Shown one piece after another: positions 34,832 through 43,947 of a stretch of 64,000 bases of DNA. The notes beneath the pieces are model-generated. The model worked only from the letters and a program-made list of their open reading frames with translations. It was not told where the DNA came from and did not search any database. The stretch spans positions 1 to 64,000 of the forward strand of contig JAGZIY010000007.1 in assembly GCA_018365995.1 (NCBI GenBank), given 5' to 3'. Each line of letters opens with the position of its first letter. The stretch's first letter is position 1. Source of the DNA: Butyricicoccus pullicaecorum. Lineage in GTDB: Bacteria; Bacillota; Clostridia; Oscillospirales; Butyricicoccaceae. The translations under genes and the position numbers were made by a program.

Positions 34832-35899
34832 TTATTTTTCCAAATCCATCATCTGAGCACGAATGAATCCAAGTGCATATGCCATCCCTGCATGCCAAGG
34901 ATCATTACACTGTATCTGCGGGGTATGATCAGGGATTAAGATCCCATCAAAGTGATGCTTGTGCAAAATTTCGAGCGTTTTCTTAATATTGATATCTCCA
35001 TCATCCACAAAGACCTCAGTATAGTCTGGGACTTTTCCTCTTACATTTCTCACATGTGCATAGGCGACTTTGCCTTGAGAGGCATAGCACTCCAGTGCAT
35101 CATATATATTGCCGCTGTTCATTTCTTGGATGCTGCCCATGCAGAAATCGATGGCGTTGCTCGGACTCGGCACAAGATCGAGAACTTTCTGATATAACTC
35201 CGGTTGGTAAACCAATCTTGGGGTATTACGCAAGAAAGGCATCGGAGGGTCATCTGGGTGAAGCGCCATTACAACCCCTGCCTCCTCGGCAACAGGAAGA
35301 ATCTGCTCTAAGAACCATTTCAATCTTTTCCAAAGTTCCTCATATCCAATATCTTCAATATATCCTTCGGGTGCATTGCTGTCATAGGTCATATTCCAAA
35401 CTTCTCCCTTTGGAATTCTCGCATTCAAATCCAAAAGGTCTGCATGGAAACATGTGCTGACCGCTCCACCTCTAGCATTTGTTGTTTTCTGGTGTCCCCA
35501 AACACCTGCAAGGCTGAAGTTGTATCCGAAACACGGAATGCCCGCTTTTCCTACATTACGTATGATTTGTTTCAGATTTTCCATTTGCTCTTCCTTCTTA
35601 GGACCATCCAATAATACATCATACCAATCCGCTGGGCTAAAATTCTCTATTCCATAAATTCTGAGACCTTTTTGATCGGCTTTTTTCTGAAGGGAAAGTA
35701 AATTATCAAGACTCCAAATTGAATCTCCTGCAGTCGAAGTACCATAGTTTACTTTTTCGTCTGTTGCTTTGACAATCTCATTTTCAGCACTGTAATAGTT
35801 TGCAAGATGAACAATCAGATCTGTACATCCACATTGTCTCGCAAACGCAAACTCTTCATCTTTTAGCATATATCGGTATAAGCCAACACCAAGTTTCAT
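34832..35899 (-). CDS. uxuA: Mannonate dehydratase
   Basis: A 355-aa UxuA-type TIM-barrel enzyme that dehydrates D-mannonate to 2-keto-3-deoxygluconate. Family motifs include MALHPDDPP near residue 218 with metal-binding His and Asp, SNAIDFCMGSIQEM near 255 with the conserved Cys, AYAHVRNVRG near 286 and DGILIPDHTPQ near 324. GGAGGGTTATC precedes the ATG. It is the first gene of a seven-gene minus-strand operon that diverges from an AraC regulator. kdgK, kdgA and uxaC are not seen in the window. Confidence 0.92.
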   Translation of the reverse strand: MKLGVGLYRYMLKDEEFAFARQCGCTDLIVHLANYYSAENEIVKATDEKVNYGTSTAGDSIWSLDNLLSLQKKADQKGLRIYGIENFSPADWYDVLLDGPKKEEQMENLKQIIRNVGKAGIPCFGYNFSLAGVWGHQKTTNARGGAVSTCFHADLLDLNARIPKGEVWNMTYDSNAPEGYIEDIGYEELWKRLKWFLEQILPVAEEAGVVMALHPDDPPMPFLRNTPRLVYQPELYQKVLDLVPSPSNAIDFCMGSIQEMNSGNIYDALECYASQGKVAYAHVRNVRGKVPDYTEVFVDDGDINIKKTLEILHKHHFDGILIPDHTPQIQCNDPWHAGMAYALGFIRAQMMDLEK

Positions 35900-36113
35900 G
35901 ATAACCCTCCGTTTTTTGCAAACTGTATAGAGGCTCCGAAACCCATATAGGGCTCTTTCTTATCTTCATCGGAGCTGTTTAATTATGCATCTACTATATC
36001 GCATTTTATAGCGAATTTCTTCTTTACTTTTGATAAATTCTGTTCTATATTGATATTATAGAAAATAAAATCGAAATGAACTTTTTATATTCTAGTATGC
36101 AAAGGTGATTACC
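35900..36113. promoter_or_regulatory. Divergent promoter region, uxuA operon and AraC gene
   Basis: AT-rich. Toward the AraC gene, TTGATA near 36029 and TATTAT about 18 bp later look like a sigma-A promoter. A GCTCCGAAACC / ATCGGAGCTG inverted element lies at 35932-35980 within the uxuA leader. Confidence 0.45.
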
Positions 36114-36989
36114 ATGGCAAGACAACCAGAAATTGTGAACATGCCCGCTGTATTTGTAGCAGGTTGCGAAGTATATTATTCATTTCGTACACAAATCAAT
36201 AAAAATGATTATCCGCAAGTACATGATTTTTATGAAATCATACTAGTTACCGATGGAAAACTAGAAATTTTATTGAATAATAATCTCCTCATACTTGAAA
36301 GCAGAAGCTTTCTATTGATCCGTCCCGGTGATATACATACTAAAATTGAGGTTGGACCTTCTGCACATATCAATCTTGCTTTTCCATCATCTACGGTCGA
36401 GGCGCTTTTCTCTTACTTGCTTAATAATTCGTCCAATCCATTGTGTGATATATCCAAAGAATCATATGTACCTATTGTGCGACTGACAACGGTAGATACA
36501 GCTGTAATCCAGAATCGGTTAGACCGTTTGAACCAATTCCCGCTTTCAGCTATTGATGAAAAAAATACGCATCTTCGTGCAATCCTTATTGATATTATAT
36601 ACACATATCTTATGCCAGAATTGAGGAATAAAGCGAAAAACTCAAATGTATTACAATTTCCGACATGGCTCGATTCTGCATTAGAAGGATTCACAGACGT
36701 TAACAATTTAAGCGAAGGGATGGATTACCTCATTAGACATTCGGGGCGATCTGCCGAACATATTTGCCGTACCTTTCGCAAATATCTTGGGTGTACACCT
36801 TCTGCCTATATCAATTCTAGACGATTAACTTATGCTGCCAACCTTTTGACTCACACAGACATAGAAATTGTAGATATTGCCTATGAAAGCGGCTTTCAGA
36901 GTGTGAATTACTTTTATCATTTATTTAAGAAAGAATATAATCTATCTCCACTGAAGTATAAAAAAATCCATAAACCTAAATATCTGTAA
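36114..36989 (+). CDS. AraC family transcriptional regulator of the uronate block
   Basis: A 291-aa regulator with a cupin N-terminal sensor (QVHDFYEIILVTDGKLEILL) and a C-terminal AraC DNA-binding domain: the second HTH reads IVDIAYESGFQSVNYFYHLF, followed by FKKEYNLSPLKYKK. The start at 36114 is chosen because AAAGG lies 8 nt upstream; a GTG at 36105 is in frame but overlaps that site. It is visibly more AT-rich than the thi or core operon genes. It diverges from uxuA and probably activates that operon on a sugar acid signal. Confidence 0.9.
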   Translation: MARQPEIVNMPAVFVAGCEVYYSFRTQINKNDYPQVHDFYEIILVTDGKLEILLNNNLLILESRSFLLIRPGDIHTKIEVGPSAHINLAFPSSTVEALFSYLLNNSSNPLCDISKESYVPIVRLTTVDTAVIQNRLDRLNQFPLSAIDEKNTHLRAILIDIIYTYLMPELRNKAKNSNVLQFPTWLDSALEGFTDVNNLSEGMDYLIRHSGRSAEHICRTFRKYLGCTPSAYINSRRLTYAANLLTHTDIEIVDIAYESGFQSVNYFYHLFKKEYNLSPLKYKKIHKPKYL

Positions 36990-37202
36990 AGCGGATTGAT
37001 GCGTTAGCGAAAGGGCTTTTCAGCGTACATCTATTCAAATATGAGAAAATCTATTGCGCAATCAAATTGGACAGAAGAACCAAAGTGATTGCCGACATTA
37101 TAACACAACTACCCCAGATGCAAGAAAGGTCAACAAACCGGGTGACGGGCGCGTTCAATCTGTGCCTTGGTTGCATAAGGCACGGTATCAACTCTTTATT
37201 TA

Positions 37203-37233
37203 GATAAAAAAGCACAGACATTTCCGTCTGTGC
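37203..37233 (-). terminator. Orphan terminator-like hairpin
   Basis: GCACAGAC and GTCTGTGC form an 8-bp stem with a 6-nt loop, and the minus strand continues TTTTTT. No intact minus-strand gene lies upstream of it, which fits a decayed gene. Confidence 0.5.
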
Positions 37234-37490
37234 CTGTTTGCTTAATAATCTTCACGAGTCGTATGCGGTACGGGCAATATGACTCTTTCTGATATCCTCG
37301 ATATTTGTTCTGGATTGTTCTACTTCAACGAAATCCCATGTTTCTTCAGTTCTGATATTCAGCTTATTCCCTCATTTTCCCTCATTGTTATACAGGTAGG
37401 GAGCAGGCATTGATTGGACTCTCCTGTGCATCCCATTTGTGATGAAAAGCCAGAATCATCTGTTCGCCAGCGAGTTCACCTGTAGGATAT

Positions 37491-37646
37491 CCTCTCGTTA
37501 AATTTTGTTGTGGTAACTTAAACTACAACTCACGAGACTCTGTCCTTCATCTTTTTTATTTAATTGTGCCATATATTGACATACACAATAAAACGAAACG
37601 GTCTCGCCGCACGCTTGCGAAATGTGAAAGTTTATGATAACCTTAT
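37491..37646. repeat. Direct repeat, right copy (156 bp)
   Basis: Matches 26746-26907 apart from a 6-bp deletion in a short CAC-rich stretch. The sequences on either side of the two copies differ, so the ends of the repeat are sharp. Confidence 0.95.
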
Positions 37647-37714
37647 CATGTGAATAAACAGCGATGGCACCCAGCATAATTTCCGAATCAAATCTCATGA
37701 TCAGAGGAGTTCCT

Positions 37715-39184
37715 ATGAGAAAAAGTATCATCATGTTGATGGCGTTCATCTTGACGTTATCACCCATTCCTTCCGCCAAAGCGGTGAATACAATCCGTGC
37801 AGCCGAGCCGATTGATCCGCTGGCATACCAGCAGATGCTAGGGAAAGGCATGGATGTTGACTGGTGCAAAACAACCGCCGGTATGTCTCTTTACCACTCG
37901 AGTGTTCCCAAAGACTTTAAGCAAGCTGGAATATCCCATGTCCGTATCCGAGTGAAAGACGAAGCCACCGAGGAACTTCTGACGCTGCTCAAGCAACAGG
38001 TCAGCGACTGTCTAGATGCCGGACTGATTCCCATCATCGCCTATCAGGCGGATGAACTAAAAAACGATCCGTCAGACAAAAATCTCCGCAAGGTAGAAGC
38101 ATGGTGGAAAACCGTTGCAGAATATTTTCAGGATGAATCGTTCCTGCTGTCCTTTGACCTTATCATCGAAGTAACTGATGCATTGAAAAATCAGCCAGAA
38201 CGTCTCAACGAAATCTATGAGCGGTTGGTATCGGTGGTTCGAGAGAGCAATCCTGAACGGATTATTATGATCTCGCCACGTGTGCGGTCTGACGCAGCGT
38301 ACCTGCGTGATTTGACCATTCCCTCAGCAGCGAATGGATACCTGATGGCAGAATGGCATTTTTACGCCTCCGGTCCCTCCAAAGAAAACCCGCGCAAGCT
38401 GTGGATCAGTGGAACTGCGGAGGAAAAGGAACTGATACAGGAAAAGATCAATCTCGCCCTCCAGTGGCAGAAAGACACAGGAATCCCAACTTGGGTAGGG
38501 GCATGGATGCCGGGCAATTATAATGACGGAGACAACTACACGATAAAGGAGCAGACCGTATTTGCCTCCTATATGACTCAGGCACTGACCGACGCAGGCA
38601 TTCCTTTTGCAGTCAATGCAGACAGCCATTTTTATAACCGTGAGCAACGCAAATGGCTGCAGGATATGCAGCCTGTTTTCACAGCGATATACGGACCGCA
38701 GACGCTGCCCTTTCAGGACGTACCAGAAGATGTGTGGTATTATTCTGCGGTATCGCAGGTTTACCGAAACCAGCTGTTTTCCGGCACCTCGGCAACAACC
38801 TTTTCTCCACAGTGTACTATGACCCGACAGCAGATGTGGATGGTCATGGCAAGACTCAAAAATGTACAGCCTCAATCTATGGAAGAAGCCCGGCAATGGG
38901 TCGTATCCACGGGATTGAGCGACGGAAGTGCTCCCATAACAGAGGTTACTCGACAGCAACTGGTCGCATTTTTGTGGCGGCTCTCCGGTTCGCCTGATGT
39001 ACAATTCGTACCAGAGCAATATCATGATTTTGCAGAAATCGCACCTTATGCGAGCAAAGCCATGGGATGGGCCGTAGAAAAGGGCTTACTCAGCGGCACT
39101 TCCCCCCACACACTGACGCCGAATGAAGCAGTGACTCGTGCGCAGGCCGCAGTGATTTTAACCCGATATGATTCGATCATTTGA
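37715..39184 (+). CDS. GH5-like surface protein with S-layer homology domains
   Basis: A 489-aa exported protein. Residues 1-27 are a signal peptide, about 35-330 resemble a GH5 (cellulase-type) TIM barrel (GKGMDVDWCK at the start, VKDEATEELLTLLKQQVSDC, ADSHFYNREQRKW at the end), and the rest forms S-layer homology repeats (FQDVPEDVWYYSAV, FAEIAPYASKAMGWAVEKG). The usual nucleophile motif GEFG appears as WVGAWMPG, so the catalytic Glu seems absent; it may bind rather than cleave glycans. The start at 37715 follows AGAGGAGTTCCT. It lies directly right of the direct repeat and is not in an operon. Confidence 0.8.
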   Translation: MRKSIIMLMAFILTLSPIPSAKAVNTIRAAEPIDPLAYQQMLGKGMDVDWCKTTAGMSLYHSSVPKDFKQAGISHVRIRVKDEATEELLTLLKQQVSDCLDAGLIPIIAYQADELKNDPSDKNLRKVEAWWKTVAEYFQDESFLLSFDLIIEVTDALKNQPERLNEIYERLVSVVRESNPERIIMISPRVRSDAAYLRDLTIPSAANGYLMAEWHFYASGPSKENPRKLWISGTAEEKELIQEKINLALQWQKDTGIPTWVGAWMPGNYNDGDNYTIKEQTVFASYMTQALTDAGIPFAVNADSHFYNREQRKWLQDMQPVFTAIYGPQTLPFQDVPEDVWYYSAVSQVYRNQLFSGTSATTFSPQCTMTRQQMWMVMARLKNVQPQSMEEARQWVVSTGLSDGSAPITEVTRQQLVAFLWRLSGSPDVQFVPEQYHDFAEIAPYASKAMGWAVEKGLLSGTSPHTLTPNEAVTRAQAAVILTRYDSII

Positions 39185-39239
39185 TATTCTCCAGAGTACC
39201 AGAAGCGATTGCACTGCGATGATATAAAACCTCGGCGGT

Positions 39240-39366
39240 TCCTCTTCCGCGCTATACTGTGCGTGCTCGTTCCGATAATACAAGACCGCACGAAGGAACC
39301 ACACCCTTTCAGATGTGCACCTTCGTGCGGTCTTTTTTGGTCGTATTTTTTCAGGTATAAAAGGCG
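39240..39366 (+). repeat. Orphan copy of the thi leader element
   Basis: Related to 22455-22582 over about 125 bp: both contain CGCGCTATACTG, TCGTTCCG, the GACCG...CGGTC terminator hairpin, a T-run, then TTTTTTCAGG-ATAAAAGG. The consensus -35 of the thi copy is missing here. It could simply terminate the upstream SLH gene or give a small RNA. Confidence 0.75.
39284..39338 (+). terminator. Terminator within the orphan leader element
   Basis: A perfect 13-bp stem GACCGCACGAAGG/CCTTCGTGCGGTC followed by TTTTTT. It also serves as a plausible end for the SLH gene 100 bp upstream. Confidence 0.85.
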
Positions 39367-39442
39367 TATATAATACCGTTCTTATCATATATAGTGTGTC
39401 CATCATCATTTGCTCCTCACACTTTCCTTTTATGGAAAATAC

Positions 39443-39486
39443 AGCTGCCACCCTGCAACTTCTAAGAGGACATTGGGTGGCAGCTT
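39443..39486. terminator. Hairpin ending the sialidase operon
   Basis: AGCTGCCACCC and GGGTGGCAGCT form an 11-bp stem with a 21-nt loop; T-rich tracts lie on both sides. It is located 58 bp after the sialidase stop. Confidence 0.65.
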
Positions 39487-39543
39487 ATTTTGATTTCACA
39501 GAACCTATATGAATCTGGAATCCACAGGTATGAATACAAATTC

Positions 39544-41868
39544 TTATGAGAATGTATGTTCCGTCAGTTCATCCATTGTCAGTTCCTTATAGTACATTTG
39601 CTGTAAACCGGTCGACCATGAATTGTTTTCTGAGGTTTCGTAAAGAATACCCACTTTGCCATTGGAAAGTTCTGCCATACAGCTATATGCAAAGAGTTCG
39701 TTTTGTCCTGTGAGTGTATAGTCGTACTCCCAGTCGATTGCATAGCCGTTGCTGCTGGGCTTTACGAGTCCGACATAGATATGTCCATTTTTTCTCGCAT
39801 TGGAAGAAGTGGTTGCCAGCAGAACAGCAGGATACTCTTTTCCATCTTTCGCAGAGCGCACCTCTTTGCTGTAATTGATTGCTGAAATCTGGCAATTCGT
39901 TCCGCGCCCATTATCTCCGAACAAAGAACCAACCTCAGTCCAAGTTTCACCGCCATCATAGCTTCGTGCAGTAATGATTTTGCCACCCGAGCCTGTGGTA
40001 TTTCTCACAAAGATTTGCAGACTGCCATCTGGCATTTCGACCAGAGCGGATTCATGCAATGCCAATTGCGATGGAATTGGCTCGCCATGTTCCCACGTCT
40101 CGCCACCATCATCTGTGTAAATGAGCTCAGTGGAGGATTTTCCTTGATAGTATATTGGAACGAGGATACGACCTTCATATTTGCCATTTTGAATCTGCAA
40201 ACCGCTGCCCGGACCTGTGATATAATATCTGGAATTCTCACGCTTGACCATACCGGAAATAATGTTTCCAGAATGCCAAGTCTCACCATCATCATCACTG
40301 TAAACCTGTAACAGATAGCTGGTATTATACATCTGCAATTCACTGTCTTCATAGAAGATCTTGGCGGGAACCATGACAGGCTCTGCATCGGCGTCCTTTG
40401 TCCGCTGCTGCACCTGTAACAACTCTCCGTCCTTATAAAGTTCATATTCACTGCTCAGGCTATATGCAGAAAGGTCTCCCAGAGAGAGGTTGCTGTCGTC
40501 TACATTTATACCATTGCTGGAATATGGATTGGGCGTACCAACCAGATGATAGATATTATATCGACCATCGCTGTTCTTCTCACCATAGATATCAACAGCA
40601 TAGTCAAACTGGCTTCGATCAATATTCATATTGATTCCATTTTGCTTGATATTTTTACTCGAAAGCAGCAAATACTTTTGTCCGTCAATGGTGCAGAAGC
40701 CATCTCCATACGCGATATCCCGATTTTGACCTCCATGTGCCTGCCCATCGTTATCAATATTGAGTTGCTGGAAAACGCCTCCATTCCAAGCAAAGGCATC
40801 AATGACAAGCAAAATGCGGTTGGTGGGAGATTTCTGATCCTGCACGATGACACCATCGATCACAGAGGAAGAAAACTGCTTATATCCTGTCTCGTCTGCA
40901 TAATCCTGCATATGCAAGGCATAGGGAATCATTGCATCAGACCACCCCTCTGCTCCAGAATATTTTTCTGCATCTGCCTTGCGGCGAATCGCAGCATCAA
41001 TATTTTCTGCGGAATCCCCCGTACTGCCAAAGTTTGCGTCACAGCCTGCAATCAGAGAGCCATCCACTGTATGCAGCAGGAATGGAATACGGAAAAACTT
41101 GGAACCTGTGGCATCTCCATTGAAGAATACCTTTGTACTTTGATCGGTTTCTCCCCAAGGTTCAGCACTGAGTGCTGCAGCTTCTTCCTGTGTAAACGTT
41201 GTCGGAACAAATGCAGCAAAAGCAAGTTCTCCAATGAAATTTTTGTGATTGCTGCTGTTTTCCAAGGTATCCTTGGTACCGCCAATGGTAAGGTAATTCA
41301 AATGATTGATATTTTCATTGCTGTTATACCACGAAGTATAATCCGGATACTGTGTCTCTTTGCTGCCGTCAAAGCTCGTTACTGTTTTTGCGGATTTATT
41401 AGATAAGTCAGAGGCATCTACGCTATAAATGAATGTATGCCAATCTCTATCTGCCACAACGGTGTCTGAAAGATTTGCAGACATGCCGTCTGGAAAATCC
41501 ACGCGAACTTGGTCAACCGACGAAACGCCATTGAGCAAAACTGCTCCATATTCGTCCTTTTGATTTCCGCTTCCGGCAGCAAATATTGCCTGATTCGTGT
41601 CAGAATTTGTCTTATAACGGATAAGCAGGGTTCCTTTATTGCTGTTTTTCAGGCGCTCTATGTCCTGTGCGGTACCTGAAACGATGCGAGTGCCATCGAA
41701 TACGCGATCACGCCCGCTGTACGTGTAGCAAAAGCCCTCTTTCTCAGCTGTCTCCAACACATCCTGTAAGGTTGGAAGCGCTGCTTTTGCATGAGCTGGA
41801 GTTGCGAATGGTGCCATCATACCAATAGAAAATGCTGTAACAGTCAAAACAGAAAATAGTTTTTTCAC
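39544..41868 (-). CDS. nanH: GH33 sialidase with N-terminal lectin-like domain, exported
   Basis: A 774-aa secreted sialidase. Residues 1-28 are a signal peptide ending near PAHAKA; about 35-230 form a concanavalin-type CBM40/LamG domain; the catalytic propeller starts with FFRIPFLL near 257 and carries Asp boxes SDDDGETW (about 526), TDDGGETW (about 586) and SYDGGETW (about 637). This layout matches NanB/RgNanH-type enzymes, of which several are intramolecular trans-sialidases releasing 2,7-anhydro-Neu5Ac. That specificity is inferred from the adjacent NanOx-like gene. GTG 41868 is chosen for its spacing to GAGGAG; ATG 41874 is too near. No LPXTG is seen, so it may be released. Confidence 0.9.
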   Translation of the reverse strand: MKKLFSVLTVTAFSIGMMAPFATPAHAKAALPTLQDVLETAEKEGFCYTYSGRDRVFDGTRIVSGTAQDIERLKNSNKGTLLIRYKTNSDTNQAIFAAGSGNQKDEYGAVLLNGVSSVDQVRVDFPDGMSANLSDTVVADRDWHTFIYSVDASDLSNKSAKTVTSFDGSKETQYPDYTSWYNSNENINHLNYLTIGGTKDTLENSSNHKNFIGELAFAAFVPTTFTQEEAAALSAEPWGETDQSTKVFFNGDATGSKFFRIPFLLHTVDGSLIAGCDANFGSTGDSAENIDAAIRRKADAEKYSGAEGWSDAMIPYALHMQDYADETGYKQFSSSVIDGVIVQDQKSPTNRILLVIDAFAWNGGVFQQLNIDNDGQAHGGQNRDIAYGDGFCTIDGQKYLLLSSKNIKQNGINMNIDRSQFDYAVDIYGEKNSDGRYNIYHLVGTPNPYSSNGINVDDSNLSLGDLSAYSLSSEYELYKDGELLQVQQRTKDADAEPVMVPAKIFYEDSELQMYNTSYLLQVYSDDDGETWHSGNIISGMVKRENSRYYITGPGSGLQIQNGKYEGRILVPIYYQGKSSTELIYTDDGGETWEHGEPIPSQLALHESALVEMPDGSLQIFVRNTTGSGGKIITARSYDGGETWTEVGSLFGDNGRGTNCQISAINYSKEVRSAKDGKEYPAVLLATTSSNARKNGHIYVGLVKPSSNGYAIDWEYDYTLTGQNELFAYSCMAELSNGKVGILYETSENNSWSTGLQQMYYKELTMDELTEHTFS

Positions 41869-41975
41869 AATCATTTCTCCTCATGTATCATCATGTAATA
41901 TGGGCATCGATTTTCGTAGAATCCACACTAAATGTTAATAACAGAAATCACAGATCAACAAAATGGCATAACCTA

Positions 41976-43085
41976 TTATCCGTAGATTTCCGAAATATTT
42001 ACCTTTCGATTTTCTTTCAAAGAGAGCGTACAAGCATCCGCGGTTGCAATGGAGTCGCGCGCAGCGCTGCCATCTAGCAGTGGCTTAAACTCATCTTCTA
42101 CCGGCTCGCCATGCATCACACTGTTGAGGTAAGCCATTTCTTTTTTCATACAGCTATCCAGCCACAGCGGCGGACGGCGCCCGGGCTTGCCATACATGAC
42201 AGCACCGTCCATTTCCATCTTTCCGTGATAGATTGCGGTACGGTCGTCATCCTCCTCCTGTGTCTCATGTACCAGATAGTGCTCATCGCCTTGTTTGGTG
42301 CGCAGGATCATGCCGCAGTCTCGCATATCAATACGAATTGCACCTTCTGTACCTTGAATCAGTACATAGTGCTCACTCCAGTGGAATGCAGAGCCATATT
42401 CAATCACTGCATTGGTGCCATTGGCAAACTCAAGGCTGATAAACAGCATATCGTCCTCGTCACCAAACTCCTCACCCTTATGTGCCACATTGCCGCCAAT
42501 CATGGTCGCAGTCTTGGCTGGTCCCATAATAAACTGGATGCAATCCAGCTCGTGAATGTGGTGATACAGATGACCACCAGATTTTTCACGCATTTTTTTC
42601 CAGCTGATGGAAGGCTGCGGCGGCTCCCAGCCATTGCGTGCCGAATGACAATAGAGCACCTTTCCAATGCGTCCCTCATTGATGAGGCGCTTTGCGGTAT
42701 GTACGCCATTAAAGAAATTCATAATGTGACCTGCCATAAAAATCACACCATTTTCCTTGCAGGTACGCACCATTTCGTCACAGTCTGCATAGCGCAGTGC
42801 AATCGGCTTCTCACAAAATACGTTTTTCTTATGACGCGCAGCAACCAAAACCGGTTCCTTGTGCAAATAGTTGGGCGAAGCCACAATAACAGCGTCCACA
42901 TCTGCACGTGCACAGAGGGTATCGAGATCGGTCTCTACCTCGCAGCCCAACTCCTGTGCAACACTCTCTGCATTCTCTGGGTCATAAACTGCGACGATTT
43001 TTGCGCCCTCCTGTTCTGCCATAATACGGGCAAGTTCAGCGCCAAAATAGCCGGTACCTACCACTGCATAGCCAATAGTCTTCAT
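41976..43085 (-). CDS. nanOx: Gfo/Idh/MocA oxidoreductase, NanOx/YjhC-like (2,7-anhydro-Neu5Ac hydrolysis)
   Basis: A 369-aa NAD-dependent oxidoreductase: Rossmann motif VVGTGYFGAELARIM at residue 8, the family motif FCEKPIAL near residue 95 with the catalytic Lys, and a C-terminal substrate domain with SGGHLYHHIHELDCIQFI near 190 and SAFHWSEHYVLIQGTEGA. These stretches agree closely with what I remember of Ruminococcus gnavus NanOx and E. coli YjhC, which convert 2,7-anhydro-Neu5Ac to Neu5Ac using NAD as a catalyst. It sits between the permease and sialidase genes as in R. gnavus. General family certain; exact substrate inferred. Confidence 0.85.
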   Translation of the reverse strand: MKTIGYAVVGTGYFGAELARIMAEQEGAKIVAVYDPENAESVAQELGCEVETDLDTLCARADVDAVIVASPNYLHKEPVLVAARHKKNVFCEKPIALRYADCDEMVRTCKENGVIFMAGHIMNFFNGVHTAKRLINEGRIGKVLYCHSARNGWEPPQPSISWKKMREKSGGHLYHHIHELDCIQFIMGPAKTATMIGGNVAHKGEEFGDEDDMLFISLEFANGTNAVIEYGSAFHWSEHYVLIQGTEGAIRIDMRDCGMILRTKQGDEHYLVHETQEEDDDRTAIYHGKMEMDGAVMYGKPGRRPPLWLDSCMKKEMAYLNSVMHGEPVEDEFKPLLDGSAARDSIATADACTLSLKENRKVNISEIYG

Positions 43086-43116
43086 GTATCATTCCTCCTT
43101 AATTATGTATAGACGA

Positions 43117-43947
43117 TTATTTGACCGCACCATCTGACAGTCCGCCTGCCATCTTGTTCTGGATCAGACAGAAGAAAAGAATGGACGGAACGACTACGAT
43201 TGCACAAGCTGCCATCAAAGAACCCCAATTCAAGATATCCGCACCCTCCAGTGTTTTCACAGCGACAGAAATCGTTGTTTTATCCGAACTGCTCATCAAA
43301 ATCATGGAGTACAGATATTCATTCCATGCATTGATGAATACATAAATGGCAGTCGAGACGATTCCGGGGGCAACCAGCGGCAATACCACCCGACCAAAAA
43401 TCTGTAATTTATTCGCACCGTCAATTCTGGCAGCCTCTTCAATACCGATTGGTACGGTTTTGAAGAAACCTACCAGCATCCATACCGCATAGGGCACACT
43501 AAAAGAAAGATATACAAGCACCAAACCGATTCTGGTATTGGTCAAGTGCAGGCTAGACATGACCATTGCATATGGAATGACAAGCATAATCGATGGAAAC
43601 ATGTAAGTGGTAACCAAGAACTTCGTCATTACGTTTCCAAGCTTCGGGAAAAAGCGAACGATGCCATAGGCGCCCAAAGAAGATATCACAATTGCAATCA
43701 CAGTGGTCGTACCCGCAACAATTAAACTGTTTCGAATATTCACCGTGAATTTGAGTGTGTCTAATACCGTACGGAAATTTTCCAATGTCCATTGGATTGG
43801 CAAAATCTTAGTGGGGTTGTTCAAAATCTCACTGCTGCTCTTGAATGCAGAAACCAGCAGCCAAATGAGAGGGAAAATTGCCATAATGGAAAGGATAATC
43901 AAATAGACATTTGAAACAATCGTACCTGCGCGCTGTCCCTTTTTCAT
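43117..43947 (-). CDS. ABC sugar transporter permease (MalG type)
   Basis: A 276-aa inner-membrane permease with six hydrophobic segments. The EAA loop that contacts the ATPase is seen as IEEAARIDGANKLQIFGRVVLP near residue 180 (shown as two overlapping parts EEAARIDGAN and IFGRVVLP). AAAGGAGGAACGGTAAT precedes the ATG. It would pair with the upstream MalF-type permease and the lipoprotein for uptake of sialic acid or its anhydro form. The ATPase gene is not in the cluster; such systems commonly share an MsmK-like ATPase encoded elsewhere. Confidence 0.93.
   Translation of the reverse strand: MKKGQRAGTIVSNVYLIILSIMAIFPLIWLLVSAFKSSSEILNNPTKILPIQWTLENFRTVLDTLKFTVNIRNSLIVAGTTTVIAIVISSLGAYGIVRFFPKLGNVMTKFLVTTYMFPSIMLVIPYAMVMSSLHLTNTRIGLVLVYLSFSVPYAVWMLVGFFKTVPIGIEEAARIDGANKLQIFGRVVLPLVAPGIVSTAIYVFINAWNEYLYSMILMSSSDKTTISVAVKTLEGADILNWGSLMAACAIVVVPSILFFCLIQNKMAGGLSDGAVK

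Larger units (their letters stand above)
36990..37714. other. Gene-poor junction region with right repeat copy
   Basis: No intact gene is visible. A frame near 37030-37205 reads about 55 residues (including YCAIKLDRRTKVIADII and ending at TAA) without a convincing start, which suggests a decayed gene. A hairpin with a minus-strand T-run lies at 37203-37233. The right copy of the direct repeat occupies 37491-37646. Confidence 0.5.
39185..39543. other. Intergenic region with orphan leader element
   Basis: Between the converging SLH and sialidase genes. It contains a relative of the thi leader (39240-39366, own terminator at 39284-39338) and a second hairpin at 39443-39485 that probably ends the sialidase operon. 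No open reading frame follows the leader copy. Confidence 0.6.

Noticed and set aside
39158..39451. Small protein gene between the SLH protein and the sialidase
   Set aside because: The frame runs over two terminator hairpins and lacks a ribosome site.
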